Below the pieces are notes generated by a model, which was given only the letters and a program-made list of their open reading frames with translations, was not told where the DNA came from and searched no databases. A program made the position numbers and the translations under genes. This document shows positions 6,776-14,568 of a stretch of DNA of 15,837 bases, one piece after another. Each line of letters begins with the position of its first letter. Within the stretch, counting starts at the first letter, position 1. This stretch comes from Caldipriscus sp964426895 (GTDB lineage Bacteria > Hydrothermota > Hydrothermia > LBFQ01), in NCBI GenBank assembly GCA_964426895.1, contig CAYRSH010000037.1, positions 1-15,837 on the forward strand, read 5' to 3'.

Positions 6776-8478
6776 TACCGATCCTTATCGGGGGTTTTGA
6801 AGACATATATATGAAAATCCTTTTGATATACGAAAATTCACCGGATAGTGCGGCTAACCTTTATAAGGCTTATGAGGATTCCCTTCCGGATAGCATTAAA
6901 CTGGATATATACAGACGCTTTGGTTGGGATGTGCGCTCTTTTTTAGAGGATGCGGTAAGAATGGGAACAAAGGATGCAAAGGTTTGGGAAACATACCTAT
7001 ACTATAAAATCATATCTTCAAAAATGCCAAAGGAAAAGTTGGAGGGATTTATAAAAAGGCACATCAAGAAATTTGAAAAAATTCCAAGGGTTTTGAACTT
7101 TGTGGGGGAAATATACGAGAATTATGGGATGTTAAAGGAGGCAAAAGAATTTTATTTTAAATCCTCAAAAATGGGATATAAAACCGCTTATAAAAACTTG
7201 GCAATAATATACGCCAAACTTGGAAAGTGCGATTCTTCCTTGAAAGCGTTTGAAAACTTTTCTATAAACGATGTTGGCGATAATTATGAGAAGAGGCGGG
7301 TATTTCTTGCAATGGGCATATGTTTTGAAGAGGATAGGAATTATCAAAAAGCCATTGAGTATTACCAAAAGGCTTACGAAATCCAAAAGGACACTTTATT
7401 GGGGTTTAAAATAGCATATCTTTTGGCAAAGAGGGATGGGGATGAGGCCCTAACCTTCCTTGCCGGTATGTACGATGACATAGGATTTTCAAGACCAAAC
7501 CTGTATTGGGGATATGCGCTTATTATGAGCAAATCGTTGGATAAGGTTAAAGATGGAATAAGGGAACTCGGGGAACTCTTGGCAATCAAAGGCGATGAAC
7601 CGCAGGTTAGAAATATTTTAACCCATGCTTTTTTAAGATTCGGGGATACGATAACGGCTTTAAGGCATGCAAAGAGGGCATTTGAACTCAAACCGGATGA
7701 CGACGATTACAGGTTGGCTTATCTAATGCTCCTTTCAGGTGTTGAAGAAAATCCCCGTAAGTTTGGGTATTATTTACGGGAAAAGGACAAAAAAGACCCC
7801 ATAGGGAAACTCGTATTCGCAAGGTATTACCGTAAATCCGGAAGTAAATGGATGGCGGTTAAATACTATTCCAAACTCGTTGATATTGACCCGAAAAATA
7901 TATCGTTGTTGTTAGAGGCGTATTATTACTTTAAAGGTTTAAAGGATTGGAAAAATGCCAAGAAAACTTTAAAAAACCTAACACTTTATTATCCGGATAG
8001 TTTGGGTTATTGGTTTGAGTTAGGGGATATTTATCTGCGCCTTAAACAACCGGACAGTATATACTCTTTATATTACAACATTGTTGAAAAGATGGGTTTT
8101 AAATTAAACGATTGTGACCTCGCATCCGTCTTAAACAACTGGGCTTACACCATGGCTCTACTAAACTATAAACTTGATACGGCAAAGGTTCTTATAGACA
8201 AGGCCTACAAACTCTGCAAAAACGAATATATTTTGGATTCAAGGGGTTGGATATATTTTCTTTTGGGAAATGTTGAGGAGGGCAAAAATATGGTTAAAGA
8301 GGCCGCAGAAACATATATGAAAAGCAACCGTATGAATCCGGAAGTTTTGCTTCACCTGTCCATAATATCTTGCATTTCCGGGGATGATAATGCCAAAGGG
8401 ATATTAAAAGAGGTTTGGAAATACCTTGATAGTGATTATCGCGATTTTTATAAAAACTTTCTTAGGATGTGTAAATAA
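6772..8478 (+). CDS. Tetratricopeptide-repeat protein
   Basis: The protein has 568 residues and is nearly all paired helices of TPR type, for example AKEFYFKSSKMGYKTAYKNL and YQKAIEYYQKAYEIQKDTLL, with further repeats near 270-320 and 350-480. TPR arrays are protein-binding scaffolds, so no catalytic role is implied. The ATG at 6772 overlaps the protease stop as ATGA, which favours translational coupling. An ATG at 6811 (MKILLIYENSPDSA) is an alternative start. No signal peptide is evident, although MIPILIGGFEDIY is mildly hydrophobic. Co-expression with the secreted protease suggests an envelope role, but this is inference. A TATAAT at 6766-6771 directly abuts the ATG and is probably coincidental. 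Confidence 0.82.
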   Translation: MIPILIGGFEDIYMKILLIYENSPDSAANLYKAYEDSLPDSIKLDIYRRFGWDVRSFLEDAVRMGTKDAKVWETYLYYKIISSKMPKEKLEGFIKRHIKKFEKIPRVLNFVGEIYENYGMLKEAKEFYFKSSKMGYKTAYKNLAIIYAKLGKCDSSLKAFENFSINDVGDNYEKRRVFLAMGICFEEDRNYQKAIEYYQKAYEIQKDTLLGFKIAYLLAKRDGDEALTFLAGMYDDIGFSRPNLYWGYALIMSKSLDKVKDGIRELGELLAIKGDEPQVRNILTHAFLRFGDTITALRHAKRAFELKPDDDDYRLAYLMLLSGVEENPRKFGYYLREKDKKDPIGKLVFARYYRKSGSKWMAVKYYSKLVDIDPKNISLLLEAYYYFKGLKDWKNAKKTLKNLTLYYPDSLGYWFELGDIYLRLKQPDSIYSLYYNIVEKMGFKLNDCDLASVLNNWAYTMALLNYKLDTAKVLIDKAYKLCKNEYILDSRGWIYFLLGNVEEGKNMVKEAAETYMKSNRMNPEVLLHLSIISCISGDDNAKGILKEVWKYLDSDYRDFYKNFLRMCK

Positions 8479-8504
8479 TCCTACAACCTTAGAATACCGG
8501 AGTG

Positions 8505-8846
8505 ATGCTTTGGGTTATATTGGGAATACCAAACGACCTGTTTTTTAATCCAATAAAAACTTTGAGTTGGGGGATAATAAGGGTTTATCAGATATTTCTA
8601 TCCGATATTCAACCCGATGTTTGCAATTTCAGGCATGATATATCTTGTTCAAGGTTTGGAAGGAAGGCCGTTGAAAAATACGGATTTTGGGGAATCCTCA
8701 TGGCTTCCGATAGGTTGCAGAGGTGTAATCCGGGCTCGTGGAACCTTGCGGGTAGTATATACGATGTTGATGGGGGTAAGTTGGTTGATACTTTGGAATT
8801 GTTCTCCCCCTACACCGAGGAAATACCAAGGATTATATTGAGATGA
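8505..8846 (+). CDS. yidD: YidD-like membrane protein insertion efficiency factor
   Basis: The protein has 113 residues from ATG 8505; a GTG at 8502 is the alternative start. The YidD core is present: an amphipathic WGIIRVYQIFLSD helix, C40-x-F...S-C48-S (VCNFRHDISCSRF), the AVEKYGFWGILMASDRLQRC helix and C74-N-P. YidD helps YidC and Sec insert proteins into the inner membrane. Departures from the family are an N-terminal extension (MLWVILGIPNDLFF), loss of the usual proline before S-C-S, and replacement of the GGYDPVP tail by SIYDVDGGKLVDTLELF plus about 12 more residues. It follows the TPR gene by about 26 nt and overlaps the next ORF by ATGA, so it is probably in the same operon. Confidence 0.78.
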   Translation: MLWVILGIPNDLFFNPIKTLSWGIIRVYQIFLSDIQPDVCNFRHDISCSRFGRKAVEKYGFWGILMASDRLQRCNPGSWNLAGSIYDVDGGKLVDTLELFSPYTEEIPRIILR

Positions 8847-8917
8847 TATATGTAATCTTGGCCTACGCTGTTTTCTGGATATTTTTGGTTGCATACATTT
8901 ATTATATCCACAAATGA
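8843..8917 (+). CDS. CcmD-like 24-residue membrane microprotein
   Basis: This tiny ORF has ATG 8843 inside the yidD stop (ATGA) and TGA at 8915-8917 inside the start of the exporter gene (ATGA again). The product is one transmembrane helix with the pattern AYAVFWIFLVAYIYYIHK. The family signature A-Y-x3-W-x5-Y-x-n-(K/R) matches CcmD-family small proteins, which in cytochrome c maturation hold heme exporter subunits together. No other ccm gene is visible here. Perfect double overlap and an intact helix argue strongly that it is translated. I infer it is a small accessory subunit of a membrane complex, perhaps of the adjacent ABC exporter or the YidD-like protein. Confidence 0.72.
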   Translation: MIYVILAYAVFWIFLVAYIYYIHK

Positions 8918-10752
8918 TAGTCTTGGGACTTTTTAGAAGGGTTGGAAGGTATTGGAAGGCTTTTTCATTCGCCACGCTTTTGCTTGTAATTTCCTCTATT
9001 ATTGAGGTTTCAATACCCCAAGTGGTAAGACATACTATAGACAACTATATATTACCCAAGTATGCCAAAGACAAGAAAACAGGGGAATTTGTGGATATAA
9101 CCAAGATACCAAGGTGGGAAATAGAACACAGGGTTTATCCCGAGAGGTATTATAAAACTCCCAAAGGTTATATACTTTCCGACAGTTTGTTTTCATTGCC
9201 TTATGGTGAAATAGTTTCTTTGCGGGAAGATGATCTAAACCGAATAAGGATTATGTTCCTTTTACTGATTGCACTTTTGGTGGTAAGGTTCATATCTTCT
9301 TATGGATGGACATATTTGGGGAATAAGGTTGCGCAGGAAATATCCCACGATATTAGGATGGAAACATTTGAGCATGCTTTGAGGTTACCGATTTCTTATT
9401 TTAACAAAACACCCGTAGGTGTTGTATTAACGAGGCTAACAAACGATATATCCGCTATAACTCAGGCCTATTCCGAAGGTTTCTTGGTTATGTTTAGGGA
9501 TATACTAATGTTTTTCATAGCGTTAGCAGTTATGTTCAACATAAACGCCAAATTAACCCTTTTGGTTTTGGCCCTAATACCCTTGGTTCTGGTATTCTCG
9601 TATGCTTTCAGTGTAATAGTTTCGCGTGCTTGGAGGAATGTAAGGAATTTAATAGCAAGGCTTAACGCTTTTGTTCAAGAGAGCGTTTGGGGACTCAGGC
9701 TTATCCAAAATTTGGGTGTATTTTTTGAGATGGGTAAAAGGTTTGAAAGGATAAACGACGACCTGTATAAGGCTTATATGAGGGTGGTTTATATTTTTAG
9801 CATATTCATGCCTTTAACTGCCCTTATGAGTTATGTAGCAATTGCCATAATAATATGGTATTCGGCGGGTGGAATATTGAAAAACGAAATAACATTTGGG
9901 AGTCTTGTAGCATTTTTAAGTTATGTTGATATCCTGTTCCAACCCATTAGGGAATTCGGTCAAAGACTTCAAACCATCCAATCATCCGTTGCGGGATACG
10001 AAAAGGTTGTAGCATTTTTATCGGAAAAGGAGGAAACCTTTTCGGGGGAGGGTTCCCCTGAAAACACGGATTCGGCTATAAAGTTTAACGATGTTTCATT
10101 CTCATATGATGGCGAAAAATATGCCCTACAAGGCATAAATTTGGATATAAAGATGGGGGAAAAGATTGCCCTTGTGGGTAGAACGGGCTCGGGTAAAACG
10201 ACATTGCTTAACCTAATGATGGGGTTTTATATCCCGACGGAGGGGAGCGTTGAGGTTTTTGGAATGGATACCAGAAAATGGGATAAAAAACTTTTGAGGT
10301 CGTTATTTGCCCCTGTTATGCAGGAATTAACGGTTTTTGCAGACACCTTGAAAAACAACATAACCTTGGGATATGACATTGATTATGAAAATATCTTAGA
10401 AGAATTGGGGATAACATACATCTTGAATAAGGATTATACCCAGCTTTCAAGTGGTGAAAAGCAACTTGTGGCGATTGCAAGGGCTTTGGCGTTTAACAGA
10501 CCCATTATAATTTTTGACGAGGCCACGAGCAACATAGATGCCTTAACAGAATTAAAAATCCAAAAAATACTAAAAGAAATGTTTGTCCAAAAAACCATGA
10601 TAATCGTAGCCCATAGGCTTACAACGGCGGTTATAGCGGATAGAATAGTGGTTCTTCATAGCGGAAAGGTGGTTGAGATGGGAACTCATAGTGAGTTGAT
10701 GGGTAAAAAGGGTGTGTATTATAATTTATACAATCTCCAAGTGGGTGTTTAA
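8914..10752 (+). CDS. ABC exporter, fused permease and ATPase (MsbA/LmrA type)
   Basis: The 612 residues have an N-terminal six-helix permease (TM1 about 17-38) with a long outside loop of about 70 residues between TM1 and TM2, then an ATPase domain from about 388. Visible motifs are the A-loop region Tyr398, Walker A GRTGSGKT 422-429 (Lys428), Q-loop Gln470, signature LSSGEKQ 511-517, Walker B IIIFDE 531-536 and H-loop His567. Two features are odd. The signature is SSGE rather than SGGQ. The stretch from Q-loop to signature is only 41 residues, short by about 15, with the X-loop (TxVGExG) missing. It probably exports a lipid or drug as a dimer; the substrate is unknown. It starts by ATGA coupling. 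Its stop overlaps the stop of the convergent gene. Confidence 0.88.
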   Translation: MIVLGLFRRVGRYWKAFSFATLLLVISSIIEVSIPQVVRHTIDNYILPKYAKDKKTGEFVDITKIPRWEIEHRVYPERYYKTPKGYILSDSLFSLPYGEIVSLREDDLNRIRIMFLLLIALLVVRFISSYGWTYLGNKVAQEISHDIRMETFEHALRLPISYFNKTPVGVVLTRLTNDISAITQAYSEGFLVMFRDILMFFIALAVMFNINAKLTLLVLALIPLVLVFSYAFSVIVSRAWRNVRNLIARLNAFVQESVWGLRLIQNLGVFFEMGKRFERINDDLYKAYMRVVYIFSIFMPLTALMSYVAIAIIIWYSAGGILKNEITFGSLVAFLSYVDILFQPIREFGQRLQTIQSSVAGYEKVVAFLSEKEETFSGEGSPENTDSAIKFNDVSFSYDGEKYALQGINLDIKMGEKIALVGRTGSGKTTLLNLMMGFYIPTEGSVEVFGMDTRKWDKKLLRSLFAPVMQELTVFADTLKNNITLGYDIDYENILEELGITYILNKDYTQLSSGEKQLVAIARALAFNRPIIIFDEATSNIDALTELKIQKILKEMFVQKTMIIVAHRLTTAVIADRIVVLHSGKVVEMGTHSELMGKKGVYYNLYNLQVGV

Positions 10753-11816
10753 CTTTTCGTTAGAATTTTAAAAAATTTATCCGCCCAAACCTCCGGCGAT
10801 GCACACCTTAAAACTTTGTCTTTGAGTTCATTTACAAGTTTATTTCTAAGTTTGGAACTCCTTAGACTTGTAATCTTATCCTTCAATCCATTATAATCCC
10901 CAAATTTAAAAACGAGGAAATCGTTTAACAAATCCTTTGAGCCCACACACTCGGAAACTATCGGCAGAACACCCGAGGCCAAGGATTCTAAAACCACATA
11001 TCCAAACACTTCATTTTTTGAGGGTAAAACCAAAATATCAAATTTTCTAATAAATCTCGGAATATCATTGTAATCCTTCCAGTTTATAAATTCTGCACCT
11101 ACATTTAACCTTTTAGCCAGAGCCTTTAGATTCTCCCTTTCCTCTCCATCTCCCACGATGTACAATTTTACCCAATTTAGACCGCTAACCGCCTTTATTA
11201 AAGTATCAACCCCCTTCCTTTTTATCAACCTACCGAGGTATATTATGTTTAGACACCTTCCCGAGTGTTTTTTGTCGTATAAAAATGCATTGAGGTTTGT
11301 TGTGGTGTAGTTTATTATAGTTCTCTTTGCACCCAATGTTCTTGCATGCTTTTCGGCCATAGATGAGCCACAAACCACACATTCCGCAAGGGAAAATATT
11401 AAGAATCTTATGGGTATTCTTAAAGCCCTCAAAACGATATTACCCCCAAAAAGGTTTATAGCCTCCGACCAAACTATATACGGCACCCCATTTGCAACAC
11501 ATCTGAAAGCCAAAAACAACTCCAAGGGTGTTAATCCCCCACTTATAACGACCTTTTTAAACCTTTTTATATCGGGTAATCTTTTTGGAAAAAACCAATA
11601 ACCCTCATCCCCAAAATTTACCCGAAAAACCCTGCTTTCAAGTATTTCATATGGAAAATTTGCATCCTTTAACGAATCTTCCCAAACCTTTCTCTTTTTC
11701 GTCGTTTTTGACAAAAAGTAAAAGGTTATTTCCCCATTTAATCTTTCATGTAAAAGGTTAAAGAGATAAACCTTATGAGGGGTTGGTATGTTTGTGAAAA
11801 ATGCAAACCTTGACAA
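10749..11816 (-). CDS. GT4-family glycosyltransferase
   Basis: This is a GT-B fold enzyme of 355 residues from a TTG start. The N-terminal domain opens with FAFFTNIPTPHKVYLFNLL, the usual acceptor-side start of GT4 enzymes. The C-terminal domain has the linker IIYLGRLIKRKGVDTLIKAV, an LYIVGDGEE strand, and the nucleotide-sugar E-x7-E motif at Glu269 and Glu277 (NEVFGYVVLESLASG). It probably builds a surface glycan or glycolipid; donor and acceptor are unknown. The TTG at 11816 lies one base after the secG stop and places the start right at the Rossmann strand. The frame stays open back to 11912, but that would overlap secG by 95 nt. It is co-transcribed with secG. Confidence 0.84.
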   Translation of the reverse strand: MSRFAFFTNIPTPHKVYLFNLLHERLNGEITFYFLSKTTKKRKVWEDSLKDANFPYEILESRVFRVNFGDEGYWFFPKRLPDIKRFKKVVISGGLTPLELFLAFRCVANGVPYIVWSEAINLFGGNIVLRALRIPIRFLIFSLAECVVCGSSMAEKHARTLGAKRTIINYTTTNLNAFLYDKKHSGRCLNIIYLGRLIKRKGVDTLIKAVSGLNWVKLYIVGDGEERENLKALAKRLNVGAEFINWKDYNDIPRFIRKFDILVLPSKNEVFGYVVLESLASGVLPIVSECVGSKDLLNDFLVFKFGDYNGLKDKITSLRSSKLRNKLVNELKDKVLRCASPEVWADKFFKILTKS

Positions 11817-11817
11817 A

Positions 11818-12156
11818 TTACTTTTGTGGTGTTTGTGGTGTTGGTTGCCCTCCCCCTTGAACCTCTTGCAAAACCTTGTATATGGTTCCTTTACCCGCCT
11901 CCCTTTCAACAACGGACGAAACCCTTGCCGTTCCCGACATCAGGGATAATATAAAGGCCAGCAAACCGAAGGCCACACCCAAGCCTATGGTTAGGTTTGT
12001 GAAGAATGTGGGTGCAGACTTTACGCCTAAAACATTTTCAACGCCTCCACCAAATGCTATCCCCAAACCCCCACTCGTTCTGGGTTCCTGAATAAGTATT
12101 ACCGCTATCAAAACCAAAACCAAGATAAAATAAATAATTAACAATATCAGATACAT
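11818..12156 (-). CDS. secG: Preprotein translocase subunit SecG
   Basis: The protein has 112 residues and two membrane helices. The first (YLILLIIYFILVLVLIAVIL) is followed by the family signature IQEPRTSGGLGIAFGGG. The second is LTIGLGVAFGLLAFILSLM. A polar tail ends in PTPQTPQK. SecG is an accessory subunit of the SecYEG channel in the inner membrane. I choose ATG 12156 because a TAAAAT lies 8 nt upstream, matching other leaderless starts here. The frame also allows a GTG at 12186, adding ten residues, which would overlap that promoter. The glycosyltransferase gene follows after one base. Confidence 0.88.
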   Translation of the reverse strand: MYLILLIIYFILVLVLIAVILIQEPRTSGGLGIAFGGGVENVLGVKSAPTFFTNLTIGLGVAFGLLAFILSLMSGTARVSSVVEREAGKGTIYKVLQEVQGGGQPTPQTPQK

Positions 12157-12164
12157 AAGCCGAT

Positions 12165-12170
12165 ATTTTA
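12165..12170 (-). promoter_or_regulatory. -10 box for secG
   Basis: TAAAAT on the minus strand ends 8 nt before the chosen secG ATG, predicting a leaderless transcript. The -35 at 17-18 bp spacing is poor (TTATAA) and overlaps the divergent tRNA -10. Confidence 0.55.
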
Positions 12171-12188
12171 AGGTTGATTTATCCACCT

Positions 12189-12194
12189 TATAAT
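12189..12194 (+). promoter_or_regulatory. -10 box (CCTTATAAT type) for tRNA-Arg
   Basis: TATAAT within CCTTATAAT is followed by 12 nt and then the first tRNA base, so the primary transcript would carry only about 4-6 extra bases before the tRNA. No clear -35 is present. It is back to back with the secG -10 only 18 bp away. Confidence 0.62.
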
Positions 12195-12206
12195 ACCTAC
12201 TTACAA

Positions 12207-12280
<74 letters not shown>

Positions 12281-12281
12281 C

Positions 12282-12521
12282 TTGGATAAAAACACAATAG
12301 ACGAGATTTTTAAGGAGGAATACGAAACCTTCTCAAAAATCTACAAATCAATAGCCAAAAGGGAAATGCCCCTAATAACCTTAGACGATTTGGTTGAGGA
12401 ATGTTTTTTGGCAAGCCATGAGGAAATAGTAAAGAGTACAGATAAAAGTATAATCAGGGCTTTTGCCCTAAGCGTCGCCGCCCGGATAATCCAGAGGATT
12501 AAAAAGGAGGTTGAAAAATGA
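12282..12521 (+). CDS. 79-residue helical protein directly after the tRNA, possibly sigma region-2-like
   Basis: The frame runs open through the tRNA, but a natural start is TTG 12282, one base after the tRNA discriminator. The product is soluble, charged and helical. Its pattern, IDEIFKEEYETFSKIYKSIA then LDDLVEECFLASHEEI and IRAFALSVAARIIQRIKKE, loosely recalls region 2 of ECF sigma factors (DLVQExFLxxW... FRAWLxxIARNxxxDxxR). There is no region 4. That resemblance is by eye and weak; otherwise I would call it hypothetical. It overlaps the next gene by ATGA, and the AAGGAGG at 12504-12510 near its 3' end serves that gene. No -10 box other than the tRNA's is apparent, so the tRNA promoter probably drives it. 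Confidence 0.62.
   Translation: MDKNTIDEIFKEEYETFSKIYKSIAKREMPLITLDDLVEECFLASHEEIVKSTDKSIIRAFALSVAARIIQRIKKEVEK
12504..12510 (+). promoter_or_regulatory. Shine-Dalgarno sequence AAGGAGG
   Basis: AAGGAGG is 7 nt before ATG 12518. It is notable because most starts in this window have no such site, which shows that SD-led initiation is used inside operons alongside apparently leaderless first genes. Confidence 0.8.
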
Positions 12522-13297
12522 CGGTAGAAAAAGATTTGCTAAAATCCGTAATATACGCTTCAAAAGAGGCCGGGAAAATACTCTTAAAACACTTCGGTAA
12601 AAGGTTGAAAGTGGAAGAAAAAGGCCTTAGGGATATAGTTACCGATGCGGATAAGGAATCGGAAGAATTTTTAAGGGAATTTCTAACAAAAGAGTTCCCG
12701 GATATATCTTTTTTTGGCGAGGAAGGGGGCGGTAAAATAGGGGGTTTGAGTTGGATGGTTGATCCGCTTGATGGAACCAAGAATTTCGCAAAAGGTTTGG
12801 ATGTGTTTGCCGTATCGGTTGCCCTATTGGAAAACGAGAAACCCATAATGGGTGTTATACACATTCCCACCAAGGATTTAACATTTTGGGCATTGGAGGG
12901 TTTTGGTGCGTATTGTAACGATAAGAAATTGATCCTTAATGACGGTGAAGGTTTGGAAAAATCCTTTATAGCCACTGGATTTCCCCACGGGAACCCCGAA
13001 TTGGTTGATCCATACATAGAGGGTTTAAGGAGGGTGCTAAAAAAGGCCATGGCGGTTAGAAGGCTGGGAAGTGCCGCCTATGATTTGGCCATGGTCGCTT
13101 ATGGAATATTTGATGGTTTTTGGGAGTTTGGTTTAAAACCTTGGGATACGGCGGCCGGTGCGGTAATAGTTAAAGAAGCGGGTGCGATATTAACGGACAT
13201 ATACGGAAACGATTGGAACATAAACTCTTTAACAATATTAACCGCAAAAAGGAACCTCCACGCGGAACTCGTAGAGATGTTTAAATCAGAAGATTGA
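12518..13297 (+). CDS. Inositol monophosphatase family phosphatase
   Basis: The protein has 259 residues, typical family length. Metal-binding and catalytic motifs are all present: Asp43 and Asp45 in VTDAD, Glu68/Glu69 in FFGEEGGG, Asp82-Pro-Leu-Asp85-Gly-Thr in VDPLDGTKNF, and Trp209-Asp210 in KPWDTAAGA. Such Mg-dependent enzymes hydrolyse inositol-1-phosphate, fructose-1,6-bisphosphate, histidinol phosphate or PAP. The sequence alone does not settle the substrate; in thermophiles dual IMPase/FBPase activity is common. It acts in the cytoplasm. The start is well defined by an SD site and the ATGA overlap. Its stop overlaps a TTG start of the next gene. Confidence 0.9.
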   Translation: MTVEKDLLKSVIYASKEAGKILLKHFGKRLKVEEKGLRDIVTDADKESEEFLREFLTKEFPDISFFGEEGGGKIGGLSWMVDPLDGTKNFAKGLDVFAVSVALLENEKPIMGVIHIPTKDLTFWALEGFGAYCNDKKLILNDGEGLEKSFIATGFPHGNPELVDPYIEGLRRVLKKAMAVRRLGSAAYDLAMVAYGIFDGFWEFGLKPWDTAAGAVIVKEAGAILTDIYGNDWNINSLTILTAKRNLHAELVEMFKSED

Positions 13298-14337
13298 CCA
13301 TATATACCTTCTTATCCTCCGGGGGTTATTTGGGATTGGGTTTGAATTATGGGGTTTTTCATATACAACCGGCATATTATTTTGGGGATTTCTCAGAGGA
13401 TGTGCCTTATTTCTGGTCAAAATGGGTTAAGTTTGATTTCTACGGACTGTATATTGATTGGCGTAATGAGTTGATAGGCCTTAACTTAGGTAGGTTTATG
13501 CCCCTTGATACGGGTAGCTTACTCATAAACTCGTATTCAAAGGGATTAGACGGCTTGAAATTGGGGTATGCTTTGAAGGATGAAATTAATTTGATTTACG
13601 GCCTATTCTCCGGCAAAAATTGGATCTCGGATAGCGTATATTATTTCAATCCGGCTAATAAGGAAATTCATCCGGGTGATGTTGTAAGCAGGTATATACT
13701 GTTGAAAGGCTTAGAGTATAAAAACTTTGCCTTTTACGAACTCGTTGTTTGGTCTTCTTTGGGTTCTTTTCCGGATATGGCAATATTAAACCCCTTATTC
13801 CCGGGATACCTATACCAATGGTTAAAAGGTAGGGAGGTTAATGTAATTTGGCTTTTGGAAGGTAGGGCTAAAAACCTAAGGGTTCAACTTTTAATAGATG
13901 ATATACAATACCTGCCCTCTTGGTGGGATACCGTTCCGCATAAATTCGGTTTGAGGGTTTCTTTTAATGGAAGGGTTTTTGGGGATTTTCTTTGGGTTCC
14001 GGCCTTTGTATATGCAAACAGGAAGGTTTGGGATGCTTTGTACGAAAGTCCTATTCACGGTTCGGATTACGCCCATGCAAGTTTTGGGATAAACTACGGG
14101 ATATTCACATTTGGGGTAGGGGCTTTTGGTAGGGGTAGGTATAACGGAGTTCATAGGGAGCCAAACATAGGGGAATATCCAAAGTTTTCATTTTTGCACG
14201 GTACGGTAAATGTTGGGTATTGGTTTGAGGGTGGTATAAGATTGGGTAGATTTACATTAACGGCGGGTTATGGCGATAAACCCAATTCAATAATTATAAA
14301 GAGGTTTTTCGTATGGTTCTACCTTCCAGCCTTATAA
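13294..14337 (+). CDS. Outer-membrane beta-barrel protein, Wzi-like
   Basis: The 347 residues are aromatic, with alternating polar/apolar strands and many short loops (YGLYIDWRNELIGLNLGRF, HGTVNVGYWFEGGIRLGRF, aromatic end FFVWFYLPAL). This is typical of an outer-membrane barrel. LNPLFPGYLYQWLKGREVN and VQLLIDDIQYLPSW resemble the NPxxFY...LLxDDF motifs of the Wzi/capsule-assembly family, but I am only moderately sure of this. The only start is TTG 13294, overlapping the phosphatase stop as TTGA; an in-frame TAA at 13282-13284 blocks extension. As read, it lacks a convincing signal peptide, which is odd for a barrel. Either the first ~20 residues act as one or the start is damaged. Confidence 0.62.
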   Translation: MTIYTFLSSGGYLGLGLNYGVFHIQPAYYFGDFSEDVPYFWSKWVKFDFYGLYIDWRNELIGLNLGRFMPLDTGSLLINSYSKGLDGLKLGYALKDEINLIYGLFSGKNWISDSVYYFNPANKEIHPGDVVSRYILLKGLEYKNFAFYELVVWSSLGSFPDMAILNPLFPGYLYQWLKGREVNVIWLLEGRAKNLRVQLLIDDIQYLPSWWDTVPHKFGLRVSFNGRVFGDFLWVPAFVYANRKVWDALYESPIHGSDYAHASFGINYGIFTFGVGAFGRGRYNGVHREPNIGEYPKFSFLHGTVNVGYWFEGGIRLGRFTLTAGYGDKPNSIIIKRFFVWFYLPAL

Positions 14338-14338
14338 T
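14333..14338 (+). promoter_or_regulatory. -10 box (CCTTATAAT type) before the toxin-antitoxin region
   Basis: TATAAT within CCTTATAAT overlaps the stop codon of the barrel gene. A transcript from about 14345 would run into the segment with the SD AAGGAGG (14418-14424) and ATG 14430. Confidence 0.45.
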
Positions 14339-14429
14339 TCCACGGAGAAAATACCCACAAGGGGGGAATTTATGGACATTATTGGATTTAGCCCCTTTAC
14401 CCGGATGGGGGAGAAAAAGGAGGTAGGAG

Positions 14430-14467
14430 ATGGGAATCTATAAATATACTGATTACCCAATGCACGC
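14430..14467 (+). CDS. Start of an ORF running into the assembly gap
   Basis: ATG 14430 has a good SD (AAGGAGG, 5 nt spacing) and encodes MGIYKYTDYPMHA before the N run. It could be the N-terminus of the antitoxin-like protein after the gap or a separate gene; the gap hides which. The 92 bases between the barrel gene and this ATG hold the promoter above and no other supported gene. Confidence 0.4.
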
Positions 14468-14567
14468 NNNNNNNNNNNNNNNNNNNNNNNNNNNNNNNNN
14501 NNNNNNNNNNNNNNNNNNNNNNNNNNNNNNNNNNNNNNNNNNNNNNNNNNNNNNNNNNNNNNNNNNN
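14468..14567. other. Scaffold gap of exactly 100 N
   Basis: A run of exactly 100 undetermined bases is the usual placeholder for a gap of unknown length. Frames and distances across it mean nothing, and the two sides could even be misjoined. Codon and base usage on both sides looks alike, so a misjoin is not obvious. Confidence 0.95.
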
Positions 14568-14568
14568 G

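Noticed and set aside
11817..11912. Longer N-terminus for the glycosyltransferase from TTG 11912
   Set aside because: It would overlap secG by 95 nt and add a basic, histidine-rich stretch (QHHKHHK) that does not belong to the GT-B fold; the fold begins at SRFAFFTN.
12499..13050. Minus-strand 183-codon ORF inside the phosphatase gene
   Set aside because: It is antisense to a gene with complete IMPase motifs, and its serine/proline-rich composition is typical of shadow frames.
14372..14443. 23-codon ORF (MDIIGFSPFTRMGEKKEVGD...) before the gap
   Set aside because: It overlaps the SD and the better-led ATG at 14430 and has no recognisable feature; more likely leader sequence.
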